Shown here: piece after piece, positions 8,816 to 18,312 of the stretch
How positions within the stretch are numbered: the stretch's first letter is position 1
How the letters are laid out: each line of letters starts with the position of its first letter
Origin: an uncultured Acidimicrobiaceae bacterium
GTDB taxonomy: Bacteria > Actinomycetota > Acidimicrobiia > Acidimicrobiales > Ilumatobacteraceae
Assembly (NCBI GenBank): GCA_937890395.1
Contig: CALACK010000020.1
Location: 1 to 34,611, forward strand
Direction: 5' to 3'
Length of the DNA: 34,611 nucleotides
Made by a program: the position numbers and the translations under genes
The notes under the pieces: generated by a model
What the model was told of the DNA's origin: nothing
What the model saw: the letters and a program-made list of their open reading frames with translations, nothing else
The model's database searches: none

Positions 8816-9831
8816 TAGTTTGATTGTTTGCTTTTTCTCGTTCGTGAAAGTGCGTCATTAAACGGACTGGAGCGGATCAAATACAGCGGCCGACCAATCG
8901 CATTACGGACGACTACACCGAGATATTCAGCCAAGATTCCTAACGAGAACAAGATTGCACCGCTACCCATAGAGACGAAAATGATTACTGTTGTCCATCC
9001 TTCAACTGGATATCCGTGCGCGACCTTTCCGTAAAGTGCGTACACAGCGTAGAAAACTCCAATGAAAAATGAAGAAAAACCGATCAAACTTACAAGTCGA
9101 AGCGGGCGTGTACCAGAACTCAGAACCAGTCTCAAGAAGTGGCCAAGCAATCGGTGAAAGGTGAATCCTGTCTGACGGGGATACTCGACTCGCGGCGAAA
9201 TCTTGCACGCAACTGACCGGTCAACAACCCAAGTCAAAGCAACATCAAGGTAAACCCCCGACCCTGCGTACGCTCCGACACTTCTGCCTATTTCACCTGT
9301 CATCAACCTATAACTGCTAAAAAATTCTCCGTCTTGTGGTGAGAGAAGTTTTGTATAAAACCACTTCGCTAGTGCTGAGAAAAAATTCCGCCAGCGAGAA
9401 TGCAACGCACCACCAGCAAATTTGCCGTAAACCAGTTGAGAATTATCTGCGACCGCAGTATCTAGAAGTTTGGCGATTTCTTTTGGATCATGTTGCCCAT
9501 CTTCGTCGAGAGTAACGATCCAATCAGAGACGCTTGCCGACATTCCAGCCAAAGTTGCAGCGTGTTGCCCAAAATTACGCGATAACCACACTGGACGAAC
9601 CCATTCATACTTCGCACTCAAGTCATAAATTACTTTTGCCGAATTATCTGGACCAGAGTCATGGACCAAAAGAACTTCGCTAATCACGTATCTGATGCCA
9701 GAAGCCGAAGTTGAAGTTTCGGTAAAAACTGATAATTCATTGACCAAAGTTGAGATCGTTTTTTCACCCTGATAAACAGGAACCACCACAGAAACAGTTG
9801 CAATATATTGATTGTCTGAGTTCTTTTCCAT
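8815..9831 (-). CDS. Family 2 glycosyltransferase, dolichyl/polyprenyl-phosphate sugar synthase type
   Basis: A 338-residue GT2 enzyme. The N-terminal GT-A domain starts VSVVVPVYQGEKTIS (residues 13-27), has VHDSGPDNS and the metal-binding TLDEDGQHDP (Asp109-Glu-Asp111), and is followed by two C-terminal membrane helices (about residues 243-270 and 280-308). This is the GtrB/DPM1/ArnC layout: a sugar is moved from a nucleotide donor to polyprenyl phosphate at the inner membrane face. Its product is the donor type used by GT-C enzymes, and two GT-C-like genes lie next to it. An upstream TTG in frame at 9852 is possible, but I prefer the ATG at 9831 because TAAGGT (9840-9845) would place the transcription start there and the family usually begins just before the VVVPVYN motif. 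Confidence 0.88.
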   Translation of the reverse strand: MEKNSDNQYIATVSVVVPVYQGEKTISTLVNELSVFTETSTSASGIRYVISEVLLVHDSGPDNSAKVIYDLSAKYEWVRPVWLSRNFGQHAATLAGMSASVSDWIVTLDEDGQHDPKEIAKLLDTAVADNSQLVYGKFAGGALHSRWRNFFSALAKWFYTKLLSPQDGEFFSSYRLMTGEIGRSVGAYAGSGVYLDVALTWVVDRSVACKISPRVEYPRQTGFTFHRLLGHFLRLVLSSGTRPLRLVSLIGFSSFFIGVFYAVYALYGKVAHGYPVEGWTTVIIFVSMGSGAILFSLGILAEYLGVVVRNAIGRPLYLIRSSPFNDALSRTRKSKQSN

Positions 9832-9894
9832 CCCAAATAACCTTATCCGCAATGAACAATCACTATCCCGTCTAGCGTATGACTGTGGCTTTCA
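9832..9894. promoter_or_regulatory. Divergent promoter region between GT2 and ilvA
   Basis: This 63-bp spacer separates the minus-strand GT2 gene and plus-strand ilvA. On the minus strand TAAGGT (9840-9845) is a -10 candidate eight bases before the GT2 ATG. On the plus strand TATCCC (9864-9869) or TAGCGT (9873-9878) are weak -10 candidates. A seven-codon reading frame (MTVAFND, 9879-9902) begins here and overlaps the ilvA start in another frame. Confidence 0.35.
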
Positions 9895-11109
9895 ATGACT
9901 AACACCAATCTGGGTATTGACTTAAATGCGATTAAAGCAGCCCGCGAAGTTGGGCGAGCAGTAGTTGAACACACACCGGTTACACCTTCGGCGTATTTGT
10001 CAGAACAATTTGGTGGAAAAATTATATTGAAAGCTGAAAACCTCCAGCGGACGGGGGCGTTTAAAATTCGCGGTGCGATAAACAAGTTGCACCATCTCGG
10101 AGAACTGGCAAAGAACGGTGTCGTAGCTGGCAGTGCCGGTAATCACGCACAAGGTCTTGCATTTGCGGCGAAGTATTTCGGAGTGCCGGCTGAAATTTTT
10201 ATTCCACTCGGGGCATCGCTGTCAAAAATTAATGCGTGCAAGGGATACGGCGGAATTGTTTTGGATGGTGGCGAAAGCGTTGATACTGCAGTGCTTTCCG
10301 CCAAAGCGCGAGCACTTGAGACCGGTATGGCTTTTTGCCATCCGTATGACGATGTCGATGTAGTAGCGGGCCAAGGCACGCTTGGTCTTGAACTGCTTGA
10401 AGATATTTCAGATTTAGCACAGGTGATCGTTCCACTCGGTGGTGGCGGACTGCTTTCTGGCGTAGCACTGGCAATTAAACAACAACGACCAGATGTAAAA
10501 ATCATCGGCGTTCAAGTTTCATCGTGCGCTCCATATATTTACGGCAACGCCCCAAGTGGCGCAATTGCAACACTGGCTGACGGCATCGCAGTCAAACAAC
10601 CCGGAAACGTGACAAGACCACTAATTGAATCGTGGGTAGACGAACTCATTGATGTTGATGAGGAAAGTGTCGCCAATGCAATGATGATTTTATTGGAACG
10701 ATCAAAAATGTATGTTGAAGGTGGTGGAGCAGTTGGCGTTTCGGCGCTTCTCACATCGCGCGTCAAACCTGCAAAAAAGGGTTCGACCTGTGTTGTGTTG
10801 TCTGGTGGCAATGTTGACATGGGCTTGATTCCGAATTTGATTCGACGGCATGAAACCAAGGCTGGTCGTCGCGCACTATTGTTTGTTCGAGTTTCAGATC
10901 GCCCAGGTGCTCTTGCTAATTTCTTGGACGTAATCGCAAAATCAGGTGCGAATCTAATCGAAGTTAGTCATGTGCGTGAAGGTTTGAATCTCAAGGTTCG
11001 TGAAACTGGGGTTCAGGTTGTTCTTGAAGTACGAGGCCACGACCACACATCAGAGATCATCACAGCAGCGAAAATCGCTGGCTTTGATGTTTCCCATGTG
11101 ACTAACTAA
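9895..11109 (+). CDS. ilvA: Threonine ammonia-lyase with C-terminal ACT domain
   Basis: A 404-residue PLP enzyme that deaminates L-threonine to 2-oxobutanoate, the first step of isoleucine synthesis (some members also act on serine). The PLP lysine is Lys57 in TGAFKIRGA; SAGNHAQG (about 80-87) contacts the substrate and the tetraglycine loop GGGG (182-185) binds the cofactor phosphate. An ACT-type domain occupies about residues 326-404 and would bind a regulator such as isoleucine or valine. The single ACT domain and the length match the shorter class common in actinobacteria; this class includes both biosynthetic and catabolic (TdcB-like) forms, so the symbol is a best guess. The ATG at 9895 lacks a clear Shine-Dalgarno sequence. 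Six bases separate it from the next gene, so they form a two-gene unit. Confidence 0.9.
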   Translation: MTNTNLGIDLNAIKAAREVGRAVVEHTPVTPSAYLSEQFGGKIILKAENLQRTGAFKIRGAINKLHHLGELAKNGVVAGSAGNHAQGLAFAAKYFGVPAEIFIPLGASLSKINACKGYGGIVLDGGESVDTAVLSAKARALETGMAFCHPYDDVDVVAGQGTLGLELLEDISDLAQVIVPLGGGGLLSGVALAIKQQRPDVKIIGVQVSSCAPYIYGNAPSGAIATLADGIAVKQPGNVTRPLIESWVDELIDVDEESVANAMMILLERSKMYVEGGGAVGVSALLTSRVKPAKKGSTCVVLSGGNVDMGLIPNLIRRHETKAGRRALLFVRVSDRPGALANFLDVIAKSGANLIEVSHVREGLNLKVRETGVQVVLEVRGHDHTSEIITAAKIAGFDVSHVTN

Positions 11110-11114
11110 AAGCG

Positions 11115-11828
11115 ATGACGCCACTTATTTTGCTACCCGGTAAATTAACAACCGATGCGAAAGGCGTTCGCGGAGATTCATTTTCAACCGGGCGTCTTTA
11201 TAGCCACGCTATTGCTCATGCGGGAGGTGTCGCACTTCAGGTGCCACCAATTACGCAGAGCGTTGAGTCAGTAATCGAACTCGTAACGAGATTTGATGGT
11301 GTAATCATTCAAGGTGGAGGCGATATTGACCCATCGCTTTATGGTCAGACGCAGCTAAGTAACAAAATTTACGGAATCAGTGCAGAACATGACGCGCTTG
11401 AGATTGCGATTGTCCGCGCTGCGATTGAGCAGAACAAGCCAGTTTTGGCAATATGTCGTGGAATGCAAATACTTAATGTTGCTCTTGGTGGAACTCTGCA
11501 TCAAGATCTAGGTGAAGTTCTTGAAGATGGCGAGGCACATTGGAATACCTATCATGAGATTGTGCTGACTACCGATAGTCGAGTTGCGTGCGCGATGAAG
11601 ACTATTTCGCCAAAACGATCACATTCTTTTCATCATCAAGCACTTGACAGTGTCGCCGAAGACTTAATAGTCACTGGTCGGGCTGAAGATAACACTGTTG
11701 AGGCAATTGAACACAAATCTGCGCATTGGATTGTCGGTGTGCAATGGCACCCAGAAGACGACGCAATGACTGAACCAGATCAACAAAACTTATTTGATGG
11801 GTTTATTGAAGCCGTGCGCAACAAATAA
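11115..11828 (+). CDS. Peptidase C26 / PuuD-like gamma-glutamyl hydrolase
   Basis: A 237-residue class I glutamine-amidotransferase-like hydrolase of the peptidase C26 group. It has the nucleophile motif AICRGMQ (Cys114), followed by LNVALGGTLHQDL, which is characteristic of the PuuD/gamma-glutamyl-GABA hydrolase group, and the triad His212/Glu214 in QWHPED; SFHHQALD (171-178) is also typical. These enzymes cleave gamma-glutamyl amides such as gamma-glutamyl-GABA in polyamine breakdown. No other putrescine pathway genes are present here, so the true substrate may be a different gamma-glutamyl compound. It follows ilvA closely and ends at a hairpin facing the nuo operon. Confidence 0.88.
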   Translation: MTPLILLPGKLTTDAKGVRGDSFSTGRLYSHAIAHAGGVALQVPPITQSVESVIELVTRFDGVIIQGGGDIDPSLYGQTQLSNKIYGISAEHDALEIAIVRAAIEQNKPVLAICRGMQILNVALGGTLHQDLGEVLEDGEAHWNTYHEIVLTTDSRVACAMKTISPKRSHSFHHQALDSVAEDLIVTGRAEDNTVEAIEHKSAHWIVGVQWHPEDDAMTEPDQQNLFDGFIEAVRNK

Positions 11829-11859
11829 TACGTTGCAAATTATTGCTTGCGTATTATTT
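11823..11859. terminator. Bidirectional hairpin between converging genes
   Basis: A 10-bp perfect inverted repeat, AAATAATACG (11823-11832) and CGTATTATTT (11850-11859), encloses a second 4-bp stem GCAA/TTGC with an ATTA loop. It sits exactly between the converging PuuD-like gene (stop at 11828, inside the left arm) and nuoN (stop at 11882). It is AT-rich and lacks a long T run, so it could terminate transcription from either side or serve as an mRNA 3' end stabiliser. Confidence 0.6.
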
Positions 11860-11881
11860 CTTGCGAGTTTTCTGCCCGCAA

Positions 11882-13396
11882 CTATTTGCTGGCGAGTTGA
11901 GTGAGATTAGACGTAAGGTCAAGCAACAAACTTGGAAGAACACCAATAACTAAAGTTACTGAAACCGCAATCGCAATGGCGATAGTTGAAAACAACGGCA
12001 CTTTAACTGACACAGGATTTGTTGCATCATTCAACCACATACTGACCATGATTCGTAAATAAACAAACGCTGCAATCACGGCACAGATCATGGCGACAAC
12101 TGCAAGTTTGTAACTTCCAACACTTACTGCTGCCTGAACGACTCCGAACTTGGCGACGAACCCACTAGTTAAGGGAACACCTGCTTGAGCTAACAACAAA
12201 ACCGTCAACGCCAGTGCAAGTACTGGATTACTTTTGCCAATGCCTTTGAAAGCATCAAGCGAAGTTGCTCCATCCGTTGAACTTTGAGCTACAACTGTGA
12301 CAACACTGAAAGTGCCAACAACCAGTGCCGCATAAAGCACTACATAAACAGCGATTGCGGTTAATCCATCACCAACGTCAGGCGATGAGCGATGTGACGA
12401 TGCTTCTAAACCTACAAGAATAAAACCGGCGTGGCTGATTGACGAGTAAGCGAGCATTCGCTTTACATCTGTTTGCACAACAGCAACGACTGAGCCAACG
12501 ATAAGAGTTAGTGCGGACAGTACGAAAATCGCCGGACCCCAATCATCTGCACGCGATGGAAATGCAGTAACAAAAACTCTCACTAGCGCAACAAGTGCAG
12601 CGACTTTTCCGGCCGAAGCCATAAACGCCGTTACCGGAGTTGGCGAACCTTGATAAACATCTGGGGTCCAGGCTTGAAATGGCACCAGAGAAACCTTGAA
12701 ACCAAAACCAACCAGCATTAGGCCAACACCGACAAGCAGCAAAGTGTCGTTGCGTGGAACGGTGATGTAAGAATTTAGCGCCAAATTAATATCAACTAAA
12801 CGAGTTGTGCCGGTCGCACCATAAGTAAGTGCAACACCATACAAAAAGAAAGCTGATGCGAAACCACCAAGAATAAAATATTTCAACCCAGCTTCTTGGC
12901 TTTCTGCACGTTTGCGATTGCTTGCTGCCAATAAATAAAGCGACAAGCTAAGAGTTTCTAAACCGAGAAATAAGACGATCAGGTCGTTTGCCGCAACCAT
13001 CACGACGCCACCGATTGCGGCGGTTAGATAAAGAGCATAGATCTCGGGCATGTCAGATTTTTCGCCTGCGAGATAGTCGCTAGTAACAAGACTGACAAGT
13101 AATACAGCCGCACAAATTGCAATTGACGCCAGCACAGCAAAATGGTCGAGAGCAAGAGCGCCACCAACAAGAAGTTTCGGGCCAGAACTTGAAATATCGC
13201 GCCATAGAAATATTGACAGAACAATTGCGGCACTTGCTGTTACCGCACTGACTAATCCGTACCAGCCACGTCGCCACTGCGGAGTTAACGACCCGACAAG
13301 CAACAACAACAGCGCTCCGAACAATAAAACCAATAAAGGTGATACAGAAAACCAATCAATTGTGGGGCCAGCAAATTCAGATATTTGATCGTTCAC
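11882..13396 (-). CDS. nuoN: NADH-quinone oxidoreductase subunit N
   Basis: A 504-residue antiporter-like (proton-pumping) subunit of complex I. It has about 14 membrane helices and the family's central signature, with conserved stretches LFLGLETLSLSLYLLAA (glutamate on helix 5), LVPFQAWTPDVYQGSPTPVTAFMA and AYSSISHAGFIL. In complex I it is one of three Mrp-like subunits (L, M, N) that carry protons across the membrane as electrons pass to quinone. It is the last gene of the nuo operon; its ATG overlaps the nuoM stop (ATGA). The length is in the normal range and no key residue appears to be missing. Confidence 0.95.
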   Translation of the reverse strand: MNDQISEFAGPTIDWFSVSPLLVLLFGALLLLLVGSLTPQWRRGWYGLVSAVTASAAIVLSIFLWRDISSSGPKLLVGGALALDHFAVLASIAICAAVLLVSLVTSDYLAGEKSDMPEIYALYLTAAIGGVVMVAANDLIVLFLGLETLSLSLYLLAASNRKRAESQEAGLKYFILGGFASAFFLYGVALTYGATGTTRLVDINLALNSYITVPRNDTLLLVGVGLMLVGFGFKVSLVPFQAWTPDVYQGSPTPVTAFMASAGKVAALVALVRVFVTAFPSRADDWGPAIFVLSALTLIVGSVVAVVQTDVKRMLAYSSISHAGFILVGLEASSHRSSPDVGDGLTAIAVYVVLYAALVVGTFSVVTVVAQSSTDGATSLDAFKGIGKSNPVLALALTVLLLAQAGVPLTSGFVAKFGVVQAAVSVGSYKLAVVAMICAVIAAFVYLRIMVSMWLNDATNPVSVKVPLFSTIAIAIAVSVTLVIGVLPSLLLDLTSNLTQLASK

Positions 13397-14901
13397 TTGG
13401 TTTGTCCTTCTACATGCTCAATGAGTGCGGCCACGCTTGGTTCGATTCTGTCAAGAATTGGTTTTGGATAGATTCCCGAAACGACGATGATTGCCACAAA
13501 CACAGACATCAACAAGCCTTCACGAACTGTAATTTCTTTAAAAGTTGAATTAGCTTCGTCTGGCTCACCGTGAAACACCCGTTGATAAGCCCACAACAAA
13601 TAAAGCGCAGCAAGAATAACGCCGACAGTGGCGACAACTGTCCACCAGCGTGCAGGACCAAATGATCCAATCAAAATCAAGAACTCACCGACGAAACCAT
13701 TGAGTCCAGGCAAACCAACAGATGACAGCATGACCACGGTGAATACACCAGCAAAGATTGGTGCAACATGCTGGATGCCACGTAACTCAGAGATTTCACG
13801 AGTGTGGCGACGTTCGTAAATCATGCCGACAAGTAAAAACAATGCACCTGTTGAGACTCCATGATTAACCATTTGCATTACCGCGCCAGTTACTGCCTGC
13901 GAACTTAGGGCGAATGTTCCAAGAACAATGAACCCGAGGTGAGCTACAGAAGAGTAAGCCACAAGTCGTTTTAGATCGTGTTGCATCGTTGCAGCAATTG
14001 CACCGTAAATGATTCCGATGACGGCGAGTGTAAATATTGCTGGTCTCGCCCACATCGCGGCCTGTGGAAACAAATAAACTCCGAACCGCAAGAAACCATA
14101 AGTTCCCATTTTGAGTAACACGCCAGCAAGAATTACTGACCCGCCAGTTGGGGCCTGTGTGTGAGCATCGGGCAACCAAGTATGAAACGGAAATAGCGGT
14201 ACCTTGACGGCGAATGCAATCGCAAATGACAAAAAAAGCCAACGCGCCGCATTCGTTGAAAACTTTGCGCCTTCGGCGATTTTGACAAGATCAAATGTCA
14301 CTACGCCAAGGTCGCGTTGTGCAAGCGCAACTGTTGCAATGATTCCGACGAGCATGAACGCCGAGCCAGCCATTGTGTATAAAAAGAATTTTGTTGCTGC
14401 ATACACTCGTTGGTCGTAACCCCAACCACCGATCAAGAAGTACATCGGCACCAAAACAATTTCGAACATTACGAAAAACAAAAACAAGTCAAGCGATAAG
14501 AACGAGCCCATTACTCCGGCTTGCAATAACAGCATCCAGGCAAAATATGAAGTTTCATTGTGGTGCGGATCTATTCCGACAATCACCAACGGAAACAAGA
14601 TTCCAGTTAGCACTATCAAAAACAACGAAATGCCATCAACACCTAAGTGCCATGAGATTCCCCATTGGCTAATCCAGAGGTGCTGCGAGACGAACTGAAA
14701 ACCCGCCTCTCCAGATTTGAATGCTGCTAGCAACCACAACGAAAGCGCTGCAGTCGAAACGCTTGAAATCAGTGCCGCTAGTTTGATCCACTCTGGACGC
14801 GAGCTACCAAGTAGTGCGACGACTACCGAGCCGATCACCGGCATCACAACTAGCAATGTCAAAATTGGAAAGCTGAGAACTTCTAAATTTGCGGCAATCA
14901 C
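13393..14901 (-). CDS. nuoM: NADH-quinone oxidoreductase subunit M
   Basis: A 502-residue antiporter-like subunit of complex I with about 14 helices. Typical stretches are FVMFEIVLVPMYFLIGGWG (helix 5 glutamate), KVPLFPFHTWLPDAHTQAP and AYSSVAHLGFIVLG, which carries the conserved His of the proton channel. The frame opens at a TTG (14928), but I choose GTG at 14901: it overlaps the nuoL stop as GTGA, the same coupling geometry as most other nuo junctions, and the longer form would add only a non-conserved tail. The downstream nuoN overlaps by four bases. Confidence 0.93.
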   Translation of the reverse strand: MIAANLEVLSFPILTLLVVMPVIGSVVVALLGSSRPEWIKLAALISSVSTAALSLWLLAAFKSGEAGFQFVSQHLWISQWGISWHLGVDGISLFLIVLTGILFPLVIVGIDPHHNETSYFAWMLLLQAGVMGSFLSLDLFLFFVMFEIVLVPMYFLIGGWGYDQRVYAATKFFLYTMAGSAFMLVGIIATVALAQRDLGVVTFDLVKIAEGAKFSTNAARWLFLSFAIAFAVKVPLFPFHTWLPDAHTQAPTGGSVILAGVLLKMGTYGFLRFGVYLFPQAAMWARPAIFTLAVIGIIYGAIAATMQHDLKRLVAYSSVAHLGFIVLGTFALSSQAVTGAVMQMVNHGVSTGALFLLVGMIYERRHTREISELRGIQHVAPIFAGVFTVVMLSSVGLPGLNGFVGEFLILIGSFGPARWWTVVATVGVILAALYLLWAYQRVFHGEPDEANSTFKEITVREGLLMSVFVAIIVVSGIYPKPILDRIEPSVAALIEHVEGQTK

Positions 14902-16811
14902 AACAGTGCCCCCCGCAAAAAGAACCAAGCCAAAATCACAACTGCGCCAAGGCTGATCAATAATGCGTAAGCACGAACGAAACCACTCTGTACCCGACGC
15001 AATGATGTTGCGATATTTCGAATTAACTTGCCGACTCCGTTGACAATGCCATCAACAATGGTGGCGTCAATCCATGCAATTAAATTAAAAGTTTTGGCGC
15101 CGGGCCCAGCGATCAGACGACTTGCGGCATTGTCGTAATACCACGCCTGCTCAAGGACTTTTGGCTCAATTGGCTTGACCCATGATTTTGCATAAACCAC
15201 AATTGATGCTGCGATTCCAACTATTGCAACGACAATTGCTACAGCTAACAGCAAATATTTATTTTGATAGGCCCAAGTCTCATGAATGTGTGCTTCGGAT
15301 TCTTCAACAACCGGAGCAAGCCAGCGTTCTAGAAAATTAAAATCTTTACCAAAAGGCAATTGCATTGCACCGCCGACGATGGATAAGCCCGACAACACAA
15401 CCAGCGGCGTCAACATCACCCAACTACTTTCGTGTGGGGTTAAGTCACCGTGTGAGCCGTGTTCGGCGCTATGGTCATTCCATTTTGCTTTGCCGTAAAA
15501 CACCATAATTACTTGTCGTGTCATATAAAACGCCGTTAATAGACCGGTGATCAAACCAACTACATAAAGACCACGATTATTTGCGTAAACATAAAGCAAT
15601 ATTTCATCTTTTGACCAGAAACCAGCAAACGGTGGAACTCCGGCGATCGCTAGCCAGCCGATAATGAAAGTGAACGCAGTAACTGGCATCACTTTTCGCA
15701 ACGCTCCCATGCGACGCATATCTTGCTCATGATGCATACCGTGGATTACAGAACCTGAGCCGAGAAACAATAGCGCCTTGAAAAATGCGTGGGTCACCAT
15801 ATGAAAAATTGCAGCGACATACGCACCAGAGCCAACTGCTAAAAACATGTAGCCCAATTGCGAAACGGTGCTGTAAGCGAGAACTTTTTTAATATCGTTT
15901 TGTGCAACCGCGATGGTTGCGGCATAGAGCGCAGTTGCCGCACCAACCACGGCAATGACTGTTGGCACCCAATCATACGAAGCATGCAAAACAGGATTCA
16001 TACGTGTCATCAAAAACACGCCTGATGTCACCATCGTTGCGGCATGAATCAGCGCCGAAACTGGAGTTGGGCCTTCCATCGCATCTGGCAACCAAAGATA
16101 AAGCGGAAGTTGGGCGCTCTTGCCGCAAGCGCCCACAAAAAGTAGAAGCCCAATCGCTGTTGCTGTCACTGCAGCCAGTTCACCACTATGAGCAGATTCG
16201 TTAATTGCGTGATATGAAAGTGTGCCGAGACTGTTGAATGCTAAAAACATTGCGGCCATTACACCGAAGTCACCAATGCGATTTGTGACGAAAGCTTTTT
16301 TGCCGGCGACTGCTGCACTGTTGCGAGTTTGCCAAAACGAAATCAAGAAATAGCTGCAAGCACCGACACCTTCCCAGCCCAAGAATGTGACAAGTAGATT
16401 TTCACCGAGAACAAGCATCAACATGCTGAAAACAAAAAGATTCAAATACAAAAAGAATTTTGAGAACTTGGCATCGCCATGCATGTAGCCAATTGCGTAA
16501 AGATGAATCAAAGTTGAAATGCCTGTAACGAATAACGCCATCACAATGCTGAGTGGGTCGGCTAGGACAGCGAGATCAACTTGTAGCGAGCCGACTCGAA
16601 TCCAAGAAAACATCTTCACAACGTGACTGCGTTCTTCGGCCGGAAGCCCCAACATTTCAAAATAAGCCAGCACCGTCACCAAAAATGACGAGGCTGTTGC
16701 GAGCGTCGCAACCCAACCTGCTCGCGGATCGCCAAGTTTGCGACCCAAAATTAAATTAATACCAGCACCAGCAAGTGGCAGTACCGGTATCAGCCAAATT
16801 AAGTCGAGCAT
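14898..16811 (-). CDS. nuoL: NADH-quinone oxidoreductase subunit L
   Basis: A 637-residue protein, the largest antiporter-like subunit and the distal end of the membrane arm of complex I. It has the N-terminal quinone-oxidoreductase region (FLGWEGVGACSYFLISFW), the proton-channel block QLPLYLWLPDAMEGPTPVSALIHAATMVTSGV and AYSTVSQLGYMFLAVG, and a C-terminal extension with the long lateral helix and a last membrane helix, as expected. A His-rich loop (about residue 448) lies in the poorly conserved part. It begins two bases after nuoK ends and overlaps nuoM. Confidence 0.95.
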   Translation of the reverse strand: MLDLIWLIPVLPLAGAGINLILGRKLGDPRAGWVATLATASSFLVTVLAYFEMLGLPAEERSHVVKMFSWIRVGSLQVDLAVLADPLSIVMALFVTGISTLIHLYAIGYMHGDAKFSKFFLYLNLFVFSMLMLVLGENLLVTFLGWEGVGACSYFLISFWQTRNSAAVAGKKAFVTNRIGDFGVMAAMFLAFNSLGTLSYHAINESAHSGELAAVTATAIGLLLFVGACGKSAQLPLYLWLPDAMEGPTPVSALIHAATMVTSGVFLMTRMNPVLHASYDWVPTVIAVVGAATALYAATIAVAQNDIKKVLAYSTVSQLGYMFLAVGSGAYVAAIFHMVTHAFFKALLFLGSGSVIHGMHHEQDMRRMGALRKVMPVTAFTFIIGWLAIAGVPPFAGFWSKDEILLYVYANNRGLYVVGLITGLLTAFYMTRQVIMVFYGKAKWNDHSAEHGSHGDLTPHESSWVMLTPLVVLSGLSIVGGAMQLPFGKDFNFLERWLAPVVEESEAHIHETWAYQNKYLLLAVAIVVAIVGIAASIVVYAKSWVKPIEPKVLEQAWYYDNAASRLIAGPGAKTFNLIAWIDATIVDGIVNGVGKLIRNIATSLRRVQSGFVRAYALLISLGAVVILAWFFLRGALL

Positions 16812-16813
16812 GA

Positions 16814-17134
16814 TTAGCCCTTCAACTCGGCGAGATCGTCGGCAGTCACCGAACTTCGATTTCGCATGATCGCCACAATGATGCCGAGTCCTACGACTAC
16901 TTCAGCGGCAGCAACGACCATTACAAAAAAAACTATTGTTTGACCGTTGATGTCATTGAGTTGTCGCGCCAAAGTTACGAAACTGAGATTCACCGCATTA
17001 AGCATCAACTCGATACACATGAACATAACTAGTGGGTTTCGACGAATTAGAACCCCAAAAGTTCCGATACCAAAAAGCACAGCACTTAGCACTAGATACC
17101 AAGATGCGGTTGGCGCGAGCGCGAATCCGATCAT
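16814..17134 (-). CDS. nuoK: NADH-quinone oxidoreductase subunit K
   Basis: A 106-residue, three-helix subunit homologous to MrpC. The conserved membrane glutamates are visible in [15 protein letters not shown] and in [15 protein letters not shown]; both lie on the proton path next to NuoJ and NuoN. The ATG overlaps the nuoJ stop (ATGA). Length and order in the operon are canonical. Confidence 0.94.
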   Translation of the reverse strand: MIGFALAPTASWYLVLSAVLFGIGTFGVLIRRNPLVMFMCIELMLNAVNLSFVTLARQLNDINGQTIVFFVMVVAAAEVVVGLGIIVAIMRNRSSVTADDLAELKG

Positions 17135-17679
17135 TTTGGACTCTCCATAACTGAATCTTTAGTTCGTCGCGCGAGAAGCACCGTGCCGACAACTGCAACA
17201 ACTAAAAGTACCGATGTAACTTCAAATGCGACAACATATTGAGAGAAGATAGATTCAGCGAGTTGAATCGTATTCGCATCAGAACCAGTGGCTGAGTCAG
17301 GAATTATGAGTCCTGCCCCGCGTTCATGCAACACACCGCTACCTGTCGCAAATGCAGCAACGAGAACTCCAACTAAGCCGAGACTGACGATTAGTGCAAG
17401 TGGGCGTTGGTTGGTAAGTGGTTCTGTTCGAAGATTTTCAACACGGTCGACACCTAACAACATGATCACGAATAAAAACAACACGACGATGGCGCCAGCG
17501 TAAACAATCACTTGGACCGCGGCAAGAAAGTGCGCCTGTTGAATCACAAATAGAACCGCCACACCAAAAAGCGTCAGCACCAAACTTAATGCTGCGTGAA
17601 CTGGGTGCTTTCGAGTGATTACTCCGACTGCTCCTATTAAAACCATCAATGCAGCACAACCAAAAACAAAAAGTTCCAT
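17131..17679 (-). CDS. nuoJ: NADH-quinone oxidoreductase subunit J
   Basis: A 182-residue complex I subunit with five predicted helices. The third helix has the typical [20 protein letters not shown] sequence, whose flexible pi-bulge region switches during coupling. It follows nuoI immediately (stop at 17680, start at 17679) and overlaps nuoK. The C-terminal tail after the last helix is short and basic. No anomaly is seen. Confidence 0.94.
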   Translation of the reverse strand: MELFVFGCAALMVLIGAVGVITRKHPVHAALSLVLTLFGVAVLFVIQQAHFLAAVQVIVYAGAIVVLFLFVIMLLGVDRVENLRTEPLTNQRPLALIVSLGLVGVLVAAFATGSGVLHERGAGLIIPDSATGSDANTIQLAESIFSQYVVAFEVTSVLLVVAVVGTVLLARRTKDSVMESPK

Positions 17680-18312
17680 TTATTCGCTCTTGTCCTCTGC
17701 CGGGCGAATACCGTAACCCAATTCACCACTCCACGACACGACTCCAGTGAAGTTCGCATCGCCAGATGCGGCCGTTGCTCGCATCCATCCTGAAGTATTT
17801 AGATCTTCACCTTCACGCCAATCTTCCCACGCGAGTTGCTGAGGCTTGCCAGAATTGTCAACGAGAAGTTCACTCTTTGTATAAATCGCATCTTGACGAT
17901 TAGTAAATGAGAATTCAAAAAGTTTTGTTTCAGTAATCGCTTCAGTTGGACAGGCCTCTACGCATAAATCACAATGAATACAGCGGAGGTAATTGATTTC
18001 ATAAATCCAACCGAAGCGCTCACCTGGTGAAGTTGGCTTCATTGGATCATTGTCGGCACCACGAACGTGAATGCACTTGGCCGGGCAAACCGCGGCACAC
18101 AATTCGCACCCGATGCATTTTTCCATTCCGTCTTCGTATCGATTGAGAACATGACGACCATGTAGACGCTCTGGCTTCTCAAGTTTTTCGTCCATCTTGA
18201 CTGCACGTTTTTTGTTGCGTCGGTACACTCGACCGCCTGAGTATTGAGTTGTGACACGATTCTTTACTCCGCGTTGACGAAGCGTGACAATAAATCCCCC
18301 GAGGTATCCCAT
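17680..18312 (-). CDS. nuoI: NADH-quinone oxidoreductase subunit I (2x[4Fe-4S])
   Basis: A 210-residue ferredoxin-like subunit holding clusters N6a and N6b, which carry electrons from NuoG to NuoB. The two motifs are C66-C69-C72-C76 ([11 protein letters not shown]) and C111-C114-C117-C121 ([11 protein letters not shown]). The open frame extends to 18432, but that part overlaps nuoH in another frame; the ATG at 18312 overlaps the nuoH TAA by one base and gives the family's normal N-terminus ([15 protein letters not shown]). The C-terminal tail of about 80 residues is acidic and is typical of actinobacterial NuoI. Confidence 0.94.
   Translation of the reverse strand: MGYLGGFIVTLRQRGVKNRVTTQYSGGRVYRRNKKRAVKMDEKLEKPERLHGRHVLNRYEDGMEKCIGCELCAAVCPAKCIHVRGADNDPMKPTSPGERFGWIYEINYLRCIHCDLCVEACPTEAITETKLFEFSFTNRQDAIYTKSELLVDNSGKPQQLAWEDWREGEDLNTSGWMRATAASGDANFTGVVSWSGELGYGIRPAEDKSE

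Noticed and set aside
9832-9852. GT2 start at TTG 9852.
   Set aside because: A -10-like TAAGGT lies inside this extension and the family motif begins close after the ATG at 9831, so the longer form is less likely, though not excluded.
14902-14928. NuoM start at TTG 14928.
   Set aside because: GTG at 14901 gives a GTGA overlap with nuoL, the usual junction here, and removes a non-conserved tail.
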